Below are positions 8,279-14,917 of a stretch of DNA of 23,220 nt, piece by piece. A program made the position numbers and the translations under genes. The stretch's first letter is position 1, and the number at the start of each line of letters is the position of its first letter. The stretch lies in the NCBI GenBank assembly GCA_910577785.1, contig CAJTNT010000053.1:1-23220 (forward strand), written 5' to 3'. The notes beneath the pieces were generated by a model. It ran no database searches. It was not told where the DNA came from and was given only the letters and a program-made list of their open reading frames with translations. This DNA is from an uncultured Lachnospiraceae bacterium. Lineage in GTDB: Bacteria; Bacillota; Clostridia; Lachnospirales; Lachnospiraceae.

Positions 8279-8917
8279 TTAATACCCCAGCGCTTCTCCT
8301 ATTAAAATCACCTTAATCCGGTTGGCAGGCGCGCTCCGCCTGGTAATGACGGTATGGGAGCAGATACAGTCCGGGCTTAGGCAGTCTGCGCAGCTTCCCG
8401 TCGAGGCGCAGGGCGTCTTGCGCCCCAGCCGGTTGGCGTTGATGGGGGAGGCCACATTGCGTACCCGCATAATCCCTTCTTCCAGCGTATGCGCCACCTT
8501 GTTCATGCCAGCCAGGAGAATGACATTCTTAGGGCCGTAAATCAAGGCCGCCACCCGGTTTCCCGTCCCGTCCGTATTGATCAGTTCCCCCTCTAGGGTA
8601 ATGGCGTTGCTGCTCATAAAATAATAGTCCGCGCTCAGGGCTTGGTGGTAAATCTCAGCCACTTCTTCCGGAGAGGATGCTTTGCTGCGGTCTAACAGCG
8701 TAATGTCCTCCCTTTCCGCCAGCGCTTTGCCCATGCCAGATTCCGCCAATGTCATGGAGCCGCCAAAGGACACGGTGCTGCCAGGTTCGACCATATCCAG
8801 AGCCAGGGATACCGCTTCGGCAGCAGTCTTGCAGTAATGGCATTCAAACTGGCGTTTTTCTAAATTATTCTTGGTTATGGCTGCCAGGTTTTCATAATAA
8901 ATATCAATTGGTTTCAT
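8279..8917 (-). CDS. Stand-alone LUD-domain protein (lactate-utilisation/DUF162 family)
   Basis: The 212-residue protein fits the LUD (LutC/YkgG-like, DUF162) family. It shows the glycine-rich VSFGGSMTLAESGM stretch (about 49-62), YYFMSSNAITLEGELINTDG (98-117), and YGPKNVILLAGMNKV (127-141). A C-terminal cysteine cluster at Cys170, 176, 179, 184 and 186 (TPCASTGSCADCLSPDC) could bind a metal or Fe-S centre. In the Lut operon such proteins act with Fe-S partners LutA and LutB, but none is adjacent here. Single LUD genes of this size are common in clostridia and their function is not settled. GAAAGGATG (complement of 8925-8933) is the ribosome site. It is convergent with the heme-pathway genes and divergent from trpS. 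Confidence 0.88.
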   Translation of the reverse strand: MKPIDIYYENLAAITKNNLEKRQFECHYCKTAAEAVSLALDMVEPGSTVSFGGSMTLAESGMGKALAEREDITLLDRSKASSPEEVAEIYHQALSADYYFMSSNAITLEGELINTDGTGNRVAALIYGPKNVILLAGMNKVAHTLEEGIMRVRNVASPINANRLGRKTPCASTGSCADCLSPDCICSHTVITRRSAPANRIKVILIGEALGY

Positions 8918-8953
8918 AAATACCCATCCTTTCTTTCTGTACTCTTATCTTCA

Positions 8954-8982
8954 AGTATCAAGGAAAATGCCATTTCTGTCAA
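8954..8982 (-). promoter_or_regulatory. Promoter for the LUD gene
   Basis: On the minus strand TTGACA (complement of 8977-8982), a 17-base spacer and GATACT (complement of 8954-8959) form a good sigma-A promoter. Its -35 lies 28 bases from the -35 of the divergent trpS promoter, so one regulator could affect both. Confidence 0.6.
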
Positions 8983-9010
8983 TACTTTTCTGGTTACTTT
9001 TCGTGCCTTC

Positions 9011-9039
9011 TTGACAGAAAATAGGCGATATATTATAGT
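9011..9039 (+). promoter_or_regulatory. Promoter for trpS
   Basis: TTGACA (9011-9016), a 17-base spacer and TATAGT (9034-9039) give a strong promoter. Transcription would start near 9046, leaving a leader of about 155 bases before the trpS start. Confidence 0.7.
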
Positions 9040-9124
9040 GTAAGGGAAAGAAAAGCAGCGCCATGGCAGTTTTTCACAAGCCCAGGCAAGCCGTTCGTTG
9101 AATTAGGAACGTGTCAGCATACTA

Positions 9125-9146
9125 GGCTCCAGCGCTTTCTGGAACC
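9125..9146 (+). other. Hairpin in the trpS leader
   Basis: GGCTCCAG (9125-9132) pairs with CTGGAACC (9139-9146) apart from one mismatch, around the loop CGCTTT. The 3' arm includes TGGAACCGC, which resembles part of a T-box core, but other T-box parts are missing (see rejected items). A leader role is possible and unproven. Confidence 0.35.
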
Positions 9147-9200
9147 GCCGCCATGCTGCTGCCAACAGAGAACAGATGAGAGATGCGAGGATTTTTAACT

Positions 9201-10283
9201 ATGAGTAAAATTATTTTAACAGGCGACAGGCCTACCGGCAGGCTCCACGTAGGGCATTATGTAGGCTCTTTGCGCCGCAGGGTAGAGCTGCAGAATTCCG
9301 GAGAATACGACAAAATATTTATTATGATTGCCGATGCCCAGGCGCTGACAGACAATGCAGATAACCCAGAGAAAGTACGGCAGAACGTGATTGAGGTGGC
9401 GTTAGACTATATGGCGTGCGGCCTGGATCCGGAGAAGTCCACGCTGTTTATACAGTCTCAGGTTCCACAGCTGTGCGAGCTGTCTTTTTACTACATGAAT
9501 CTGGTGACCGTATCGCGCCTGCAGCGGAATCCTACGGTAAAGGCAGAAATCCAGATGCGTAAATTTGAGGCCAGCATCCCTGTGGGCTTTTTCACATACC
9601 CCATCAGCCAGGCGGCGGATATCACGGCCTTTCAGGCTACCACCGTCCCGGTAGGCGAAGACCAGATGCCGATGCTGGAGCAGACGCGGGAGATTGTCCA
9701 CAAATTCAATGCCGTCTATGGCGAAACCTTAGTGGAGCCCCAGATATTGCTGCCTGGCAACCAGGCCTGTATGCGCCTTCCAGGCACGGATGGCAAGGCC
9801 AAGATGAGCAAGTCCCTGGGGAACTGCATCTATCTGTCCGAAGAGGCGGATGAGATAAGGAAAAAAGTGATGAGCATGTTTACAGACCCCAACCATCTGC
9901 GGATTGACGATCCGGGCTCCCTGGAAGGAAATACGGTGTTCACTTATCTTGACGCCTTCTGCCGCCCAGAGCATTTTGGGCGGTATCTGCCGGAATATGA
10001 GGATTTGGATGCTCTGAAAGCCCATTACCAGCGGGGTGGGCTGGGAGACGTGAAGGTGAAGAAATTCCTCAACAATGTGCTGCAGGAGGCATTAGAGCCA
10101 ATCCGCAGCCGCAGGAAAGAGCTGCAGAAAGACATCCCCTATATTTACGAGGTACTGAAAAAGGGCAGTGAGGAAGCAGAAAAGATGGCGGCGCAGACTC
10201 TTGAGAAGGTGCGGAATGCGATGAAGATCAATTATTTTGCGGACAGCGAGCTGATACAGGAGCAGGCGCAGAGGTTTCAGTAA
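9201..10283 (+). CDS. trpS: Tryptophanyl-tRNA synthetase
   Basis: This is a 360-residue class I synthetase that charges tRNA-Trp with tryptophan using ATP. The N-terminus MSKIILTGDRPTGRLHVGHYVGSL carries the HIGH-like signature as HVGH (16-19). KMSKS lies at residues 201-205. The segments IADAQALTDN, NPTVKAEIQMR, FFTYPISQAADI and VPVGEDQMP are typical of the clostridial TrpRS. An upstream in-frame ATG at 9183 would add six residues, but GCGAGGA (9185-9191) sits 9 bases before 9201 and family members begin at this point, so 9201 is chosen. It is a single gene behind its own promoter. No intrinsic terminator is evident before the next gene. Confidence 0.95.
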   Translation: MSKIILTGDRPTGRLHVGHYVGSLRRRVELQNSGEYDKIFIMIADAQALTDNADNPEKVRQNVIEVALDYMACGLDPEKSTLFIQSQVPQLCELSFYYMNLVTVSRLQRNPTVKAEIQMRKFEASIPVGFFTYPISQAADITAFQATTVPVGEDQMPMLEQTREIVHKFNAVYGETLVEPQILLPGNQACMRLPGTDGKAKMSKSLGNCIYLSEEADEIRKKVMSMFTDPNHLRIDDPGSLEGNTVFTYLDAFCRPEHFGRYLPEYEDLDALKAHYQRGGLGDVKVKKFLNNVLQEALEPIRSRRKELQKDIPYIYEVLKKGSEEAEKMAAQTLEKVRNAMKINYFADSELIQEQAQRFQ

Positions 10284-10326
10284 CGCCGCAGGAACATATC
10301 AGAGGATAAAAGCAGCTTTTTGTCCC

Positions 10327-10356
10327 TTGTATTTCCGTGGGCGGGAATGATATGAT
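10327..10356 (+). promoter_or_regulatory. Candidate promoter for the surface protein gene
   Basis: TTGTAT (10327-10332) and TATGAT (10351-10356) are 18 bases apart. The match is moderate, but it is the best candidate in the 117-base gap after trpS. Confidence 0.35.
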
Positions 10357-10409
10357 TGATACATGTATTTTTGTAGGAATTAGGAAGAAGCAAGAAAGGG
10401 ATGATGGAA

Positions 10410-12581
10410 ATGGATAAGAGATTTTTCAGGAAGGCAAATTCACTGGTGTTAGCGGCTGCTCTGGCAGCTACTTTGGCGCCTGCGCCAATGGTGTCTGCGG
10501 CTGGGGCAGAGGGTACGGCGGTTTCCGCAATTTTGCGGCAGGCGGAGAGCAAGGCGGCTTCCGTGTTGGATAAGGCTGCCATTGAGGGGAAGGAATATAC
10601 GGTCATCAAAGGCAATGCGCCAGTCCTCCCCAAGAGCGTGGCATCCGAAGGGGCTCCGGCCGAAATCCAGTGGGCGGCATGGGATAAAAACCTGGAAGCT
10701 GGGAAGCATACGTTGACAGGGACGGCAGGCGGGACGCAGATAACAGTTACAGTCAATGTATTGCCTTGTGATGAAGCGGTGCAGGATGTAAACGCCATGG
10801 GGCGCAAGCTTGATGATGGCGGGACAGAAACGGAGAGCAGAGACGCCATACATCCGCTCAAGGGATATAAGGGGCTGTTTGTGACAGAGTACGACCTTGT
10901 CCCAAGCTCAAAGTCCACGCATGACCGGGCGGTGATTTATCTTCCGGAGGCAATGAACGATGGGAGTTCGATTCATGCGGAAAACTGCTGGGATACCGGG
11001 GCGAGGCTTCAGTTCAAACATGGCTATGGCACATCCTATTATTTCCAGACCCAGATTGGCGACGGGCAGGTGGTAGGCAACGCCAGATATTACCCCACAG
11101 ACCAGGAAATAGATGACGCGCTGGCAAGCGGCCAGGCTGCGGGCGCATTGGCTTTTGATGAAGTCAGTACCTACCGTGTGCGTACGGTGATGGATACGGC
11201 GACAGATCCGGTTAAGGGCAATTACAAGATATACATCACGGATCCGGAGGGGATTGAGCATGAGGTGACGCAGCCAGGCGGCAATGGTTTCCGTATCTAT
11301 CCGAAGAATGGCATTGTCAAGAATTTTGCGGCAGTCCGCGGCAGCTTTCAGCTGAAGAACCACAAGGTCAGCTGGATTTCCGGTTATGCCACCAAGAAGG
11401 TGGAGACTTACCTGAAGGCACAGGGCGCTGACGCTTATGCCAAAGAAGGTGAGGCTGAGGAAAAGGTGCTTCCAGGCGCCGTGACGGAACGGCCGGCTGC
11501 AGAGATGGAAAAAGACGGCCAGCAGTATGTCCTGGACGCAGAGAAATCTGGCTGGTACAATGGAGAAGATAAGGTGGCTTCTGTAACGGCGGAGGAAGGC
11601 AAAACGGTTACCTACCGTGCCTATTATGAGGCAGTGAAGGCCGTGGAAAAGGCAGCGCTGGACGCCAAAATCCAGGCGGCAGAAGCCATCGCGGAAGACG
11701 GCTACACAGCTGGCAGCTGGAAAGCGTTCCAGGATGTGCTGGCAAATGCCAGGCATGTGCAGGCTGACGCAGAGGCGAGCCAGGAAGAAGTAGACGAGGC
11801 GGCACAGGCCTTAGATACGGCAATCGGGGATTTGGTCAGCATTAAGGAATTAAAGGCTGCTTTTGAAAACCGTAAGGCAGAGCTTGCCAGGAAGGAAGGG
11901 CAGAAAGACAGCTATCGGAACTGGGATGAGGTGCAGAGAGCCGTGGATGCGGCAGGGCAGCTCCTCCAGGATGCCGATGCCACCCAGGCTGAGGTGGACA
12001 CAATGGTAGAAAAATTACGCGTGGCATTAGTTGCCAAGCCCAAGGTAAAGGTAAAATCTGTCAAGGCTGCAGCCAAGTCGTATCAGATTGCAGTGGGCAA
12101 GAAACTTGACATCAAGAAAATATTTACCGTCCTGCCAGGGAATGCAGCAAATAAGAAGCTGTCTTATTCCATTGACAAGAAGTACAGCAAATATGCTTCC
12201 CTCAAGTCAGGCGTAGTGACCACCAAGAAAAAGGGGGCAGGCAAGACCATTGCCGTTAAGGCAAAAGCCATGGATGGAAGCGGCAAGTCTGCGTCTATCA
12301 AGATTAAGATTATGAAGCATGCCGTTACGAAAATAACGGTCAAGAAGAAAAGCCTTACGGTAAAGGCAGGCCGCAAGGCCACCATCAAGCCAGTGGTAAC
12401 GGCAAATGGCAAGAGCGCAAATAAGAAGCTGTCCTATACGTCTTCTAATGAAAAGCTGGCAACAGTGAAAAATGGCGTTGTCTCTGCCAAGAAAGGCAAG
12501 AAAGGCACAGTGACCATTACCATCCGTTCCACCGATGGCACCAACAAGAGCGTAAAAGTCAAAGTTAAGATTATAAAATAA
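10410..12581 (+). CDS. Secreted FIVAR and Ig-like surface protein
   Basis: The 723-residue protein has a signal peptide (basic MDKRFFRK, then an Ala/Leu-rich core ending near SAAGA). The parts in order are an Ig-like strand-rich segment (about 60-118), an unrecognised beta-rich domain resembling a lectin/LamG fold (about 150-325), and two helical FIVAR-type repeats (about 415-477 and 480-542). Two lysine-rich Ig-like (Big_2-type) repeats follow (about 547-635 and 638-723), each with ANKKLSY. FIVAR and Ig-like modules are usual in extracellular carbohydrate-binding or wall proteins. No LPXTG or membrane anchor is present, and the tail is very basic (about KVKVKVKIIK), which may hold it on the anionic wall. 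No catalytic domain is recognised. ATGs at 10401 and 10404 are too close to AGAAAGGG (10393-10400), and 10410 has 9-base spacing. Confidence 0.8.
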   Translation: MDKRFFRKANSLVLAAALAATLAPAPMVSAAGAEGTAVSAILRQAESKAASVLDKAAIEGKEYTVIKGNAPVLPKSVASEGAPAEIQWAAWDKNLEAGKHTLTGTAGGTQITVTVNVLPCDEAVQDVNAMGRKLDDGGTETESRDAIHPLKGYKGLFVTEYDLVPSSKSTHDRAVIYLPEAMNDGSSIHAENCWDTGARLQFKHGYGTSYYFQTQIGDGQVVGNARYYPTDQEIDDALASGQAAGALAFDEVSTYRVRTVMDTATDPVKGNYKIYITDPEGIEHEVTQPGGNGFRIYPKNGIVKNFAAVRGSFQLKNHKVSWISGYATKKVETYLKAQGADAYAKEGEAEEKVLPGAVTERPAAEMEKDGQQYVLDAEKSGWYNGEDKVASVTAEEGKTVTYRAYYEAVKAVEKAALDAKIQAAEAIAEDGYTAGSWKAFQDVLANARHVQADAEASQEEVDEAAQALDTAIGDLVSIKELKAAFENRKAELARKEGQKDSYRNWDEVQRAVDAAGQLLQDADATQAEVDTMVEKLRVALVAKPKVKVKSVKAAAKSYQIAVGKKLDIKKIFTVLPGNAANKKLSYSIDKKYSKYASLKSGVVTTKKKGAGKTIAVKAKAMDGSGKSASIKIKIMKHAVTKITVKKKSLTVKAGRKATIKPVVTANGKSANKKLSYTSSNEKLATVKNGVVSAKKGKKGTVTITIRSTDGTNKSVKVKVKIIK

Positions 12582-12598
12582 TGTCTGGAATCAGCAAA

Positions 12599-12628
12599 GG
12601 GGCTGCCGCGTTGCGGCGCCCTTTTTTT
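12599..12628 (+). terminator. Intrinsic terminator after the surface protein
   Basis: GGGC (12600-12603) and GCCGC (12605-12609), with one bulged T, pair with GCGGC (12613-12617) and GCCC (12618-12621) around the loop GTT. Seven Ts follow. This is a clear rho-independent terminator. Confidence 0.9.
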
Positions 12629-12662
12629 AAGAATTTTTAAAGAAAATGTAATAAAAATGTAG

Positions 12663-12688
12663 TATAATACGTCTTTTTGTGCTATACT
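12663..12688 (+). promoter_or_regulatory. Candidate -10 elements for the oligoendopeptidase
   Basis: TATAAT (12663-12668) and TATACT (12683-12688) are good -10 boxes just after the terminator, but neither has a convincing -35. One of them probably drives the downstream peptidase gene. Confidence 0.35.
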
Positions 12689-12748
12689 CTATGATGTATG
12701 CTACCGAAAGACGAATGTCCACGTATGATATAGATCAGGAGGAAAGAG

Positions 12749-14422
12749 ATGAAATTATCAGAAATGCCTTATGAACGTCCGGACAGGGAGCAGATAGAAC
12801 AGACCTATGCTTCTCTGATAGAGCGGCAGAAACAGGCCGCAGACGGCCAGGAGCAATTTGCCATCCATCAGGAATACTACCGTTTTACAGATCACATACA
12901 AACTTGTATGAAGCTGGCAATGTTCCGGCATAATATAGATACTACAGATGCATTCTATGAGAAGGAGCAGGAGTTCTGCGATGAGATAGGGCCGGTGCTT
13001 GAGAACCTGGACAACGAGTACCAGAAGGCGCTGTTTGCTTCTCCCCACCGTGCTTATATGGAATCCAAGATAGGAGCCGTGGCTTTTAAAAATATGGAAT
13101 TGGCCTTCCGCTCCATGGATGTGAAGATTATCCCTCTCTGCCAGGAAGAAAATGCCCTTGCCTCCAGATACAACAAGCTGATTGCTACGGCTGAGATTCC
13201 GTTTGAAGGGAAAATCTACAACATTTCCCAGCTGGGCAAGTTCTTGAGGAACCAGGAACGCGGCGTGCGCCGGAAGGCTTGGCAGGCGCTCAGCGCTTAT
13301 TTTATGGGCGTGACAGGGGAAATTGATGAAATCTTTGATCGGCTGGTGAAAAACCGTACCCGGCAGGCGCAGGAACTGGGGTATGACAATTATATTGAAC
13401 TGGGCTATTGCCGTATGAACCGCAACAGCTATGGGCAGCAGGAAGTAGGGCGTTTCCGTAGCCAGGTAAAGGAATATCTCGTGCCCCTTGCCACCAAAAT
13501 CCATGAAGCCAGGAGGAAACGCCTGGGGGTCGAGAAGCTTTCCTACATTGACAATGATATGTTTTTCCAAAACGGCAACCCTGTCCCCGTAGGGACTCCA
13601 GAGGAAATCCTCTCCCAGGGGCAGCAGATGTATCGGGAGCTTTCACCGGAGACGAGGGAGTTTTTCGATTTTATGATGGAGCATGAGCTGATGGAGGTGC
13701 TGGGCAGGAAGACAAAGTACCAGGGCGGCTATATGGATTACCTGCCGGATTTCAAAGCCCCGGTTATCTTTGCTAATTTTAATGGCACAAGTGGGGATGT
13801 GGATGTCATTACCCACGAATGCGGACATGCTTTCCAGGGCTATCTGATGCGCAATGAGGAGATCCGCGAATATTTAGACATCACAATGGAAACGGCAGAG
13901 ATCCACTCCATGTCCATGGAGTATTTTACCGAGGGCTGGATGGAGCGGTTTTTTGGCTCGCGTGCCGGGGACTACCGTAGGATGCACTTAGAGGATGGGC
14001 TCTGTTTCGTCCCGTATGGCTGTATGGTGGATGAATTCCAGCATATTGTCTATGGGCAGCCGGAGCTTACCCCCGCCCAGCGCAAGCAGGCCTGGATGGA
14101 ATTGGAACGGGAGTACCGCCCGCACCTGGATTATGAAAGCGACCCCTTCTTTGGCAAAGGCGGGCGCTGGCAGATGCAGGGGCATATTTTCCAGATGCCG
14201 TTTTATTATATTGACTACTGCCTGTCTACCATCTGCTCCCTTCAGTACAAGGTAAAGATGGATCAGGATTTCCAAAAAGCCTGGGACAGCTACCTGGCCT
14301 TGTGCCGCCTGTCAGCAAAGAAATTTTATGTCCCCATGTTGGATGAGGCAGGGCTGAAAAATCCTTTCGAGGAAGGATGTATACACGAAATTGTGGAGCA
14401 TTTTGAGAAACTGCTATCGTGA
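12749..14422 (+). CDS. M3-family oligoendopeptidase
   Basis: The 557-residue cytoplasmic zinc peptidase carries HECGH (His356, Glu357, His360), two zinc ligands plus the catalytic glutamate. ETAEIHSMSMEYF follows about 25 residues later and supplies the expected third ligand glutamate. The N-terminal helical half begins with MKLSEMPYERPD, typical of clostridial members of this M3 (PepF-like) group. The length is normal. No signal peptide is present, so it should cleave short peptides inside the cell. AGGAGG (12737-12742) is 6 bases before the ATG. Its position just upstream of the oligopeptide importer suggests that it processes imported peptides, although separate promoters lie between them. 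Confidence 0.92.
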   Translation: MKLSEMPYERPDREQIEQTYASLIERQKQAADGQEQFAIHQEYYRFTDHIQTCMKLAMFRHNIDTTDAFYEKEQEFCDEIGPVLENLDNEYQKALFASPHRAYMESKIGAVAFKNMELAFRSMDVKIIPLCQEENALASRYNKLIATAEIPFEGKIYNISQLGKFLRNQERGVRRKAWQALSAYFMGVTGEIDEIFDRLVKNRTRQAQELGYDNYIELGYCRMNRNSYGQQEVGRFRSQVKEYLVPLATKIHEARRKRLGVEKLSYIDNDMFFQNGNPVPVGTPEEILSQGQQMYRELSPETREFFDFMMEHELMEVLGRKTKYQGGYMDYLPDFKAPVIFANFNGTSGDVDVITHECGHAFQGYLMRNEEIREYLDITMETAEIHSMSMEYFTEGWMERFFGSRAGDYRRMHLEDGLCFVPYGCMVDEFQHIVYGQPELTPAQRKQAWMELEREYRPHLDYESDPFFGKGGRWQMQGHIFQMPFYYIDYCLSTICSLQYKVKMDQDFQKAWDSYLALCRLSAKKFYVPMLDEAGLKNPFEEGCIHEIVEHFEKLLS

Positions 14423-14433
14423 GGGATGTTATA

Positions 14434-14473
14434 TTTCCTTGTATAAACGAAGATATGGGCATAACAAGGGAAA
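14434..14473 (+). other. Inverted repeat after the oligoendopeptidase
   Basis: TTTCCTTGT (14434-14442) pairs with ACAAGGGAAA (14464-14473) with one bulged G and a 21-base loop. It follows the peptidase stop by about a dozen bases, but no T-run follows, so it is at best a weak terminator or a 3'-end stabiliser. Confidence 0.35.
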
Positions 14474-14487
14474 GTTAGTAAGGCAGA

Positions 14488-14516
14488 TTGTAAATTTAGC
14501 AGATTAAAGTTATAAT
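14488..14516 (+). promoter_or_regulatory. Upstream promoter of the opp leader
   Basis: TTGTAA (14488-14493), a 17-base spacer and TATAAT (14511-14516) form a good sigma-A promoter. The start would be near 14523, about 395 bases before oppA. Confidence 0.55.
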
Positions 14517-14556
14517 ATGGCAGAGATGTAACATGTTACCAAAGTATCAAAACGGT

Positions 14557-14585
14557 TTGCGCTGGTTTTAAAACTATGGTATAAT
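14557..14585 (+). promoter_or_regulatory. Second promoter of the opp leader (extended -10)
   Basis: TATAAT (14580-14585) is preceded by TGG, giving an extended -10. A weak TTGCGC -35 (14557-14562) lies 17 bases upstream. The start would be near 14592, giving a leader of about 100 bases to the first terminator-like hairpin. Confidence 0.55.
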
Positions 14586-14601
14586 AAAAACGCTCTTTGT
14601 A

Positions 14602-14677
14602 AGCTTTTGCGCAGTAGAGTTTTAAATTGAAGGAGATTATAAAGGGTATTCTCATGGATGGTTTCGCGTAAAAAGCT
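14602..14677 (+). promoter_or_regulatory. Possible antiterminator pairing in the opp leader
   Basis: AGCTTTT (14602-14608) pairs perfectly with AAAAGCT (14671-14677), and CGC (14610-14612) pairs with GCG (14666-14668) across a small internal loop. This uses the 5' arm of the terminator-like hairpin at 14670-14692, so the two cannot form together. It is a manual pairing, not a folded minimum-energy structure. Confidence 0.35.
14654..14671 (+). CDS. Possible five-residue leader peptide MDGFA
   Basis: ATG GAT GGT TTC GCG TAA is preceded at 7 bases by AAAGGG (14641-14646). The stop codon overlaps the 5' arm of the terminator-like hairpin, so a ribosome here would block that hairpin. Such a short frame can easily arise by chance; it is listed because its position fits an attenuation leader. 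Confidence 0.2.
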   Translation: MDGFA

Positions 14678-14692
14678 GCCTGGCAGCTTTTT
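14670..14692 (+). terminator. Terminator-like hairpin in the opp leader
   Basis: AAAAAGCTGCC (14670-14680) and GGCAGCTTTTT (14682-14692) form a near-perfect palindrome. The A-run and T-run form the base of the stem, as in many bidirectional intrinsic terminators. It lies about 225 bases before oppA and could attenuate the operon or end a small RNA of about 100 bases. Confidence 0.6.
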
Positions 14693-14699
14693 ATAAAAA

Positions 14700-14724
14700 C
14701 GGGAAGATGCGATGCATCTTCCCG
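14700..14724 (+). other. Perfect 11-bp hairpin in the opp leader
   Basis: CGGGAAGATGC (14700-14710) and GCATCTTCCCG (14714-14724) pair fully around GAT. No T-run follows, so this is not an intrinsic terminator. It may be a protein-binding site or an RNA stability element. Confidence 0.55.
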
Positions 14725-14760
14725 GATAGGCAGATAAAACAATTTGCCATTTCCAATGCT

Positions 14761-14872
14761 TATAGGGCTTCGCTAGGGGTTCCTATAATAAATCTTTTCT
14801 GCTTATAGGGCTTCGTTAGGGGTTCCTATAATAAATCTTTCTGATTATAGGGTTCCCGAAGGGGTTCCTATA
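14761..14872 (+). repeat. Three tandem hairpin repeats before oppA
   Basis: Three related 27-base units lie at 14761-14787, 14804-14830 and 14846-14872, so the period is 43 then 42 bases. Each begins TATAGGG and ends GGGGTTCCTATA and can fold into a stem closed by TATAGG/CCTATA. In the third unit the inner part reads CCC-GAA-GGG, giving a better hairpin than the other two. The spacers are also alike (AATAAATC then T-rich), and each junction creates TATAAT. The last unit ends about 30 bases before the oppA ribosome site. Confidence 0.85.
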
Positions 14873-14917
14873 ATAAATATTTTTTACTAAATTCTTATAT
14901 TAAAGGAGGACAAAAGT

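Noticed and set aside
9139..9148. T-box-like core TGGAACCGCC in the trpS leader
   Set aside because: The preceding AGGG is missing, the TGGA would pair with a U discriminator base and not the G expected for tRNA-Trp, there is no terminator after it, and the leader is short for a T-box.
14761..14872. CRISPR-like array
   Set aside because: There are only three units, the spacers resemble each other, the repeats diverge internally, and no cas genes are present. Hairpin repeats explain it better.
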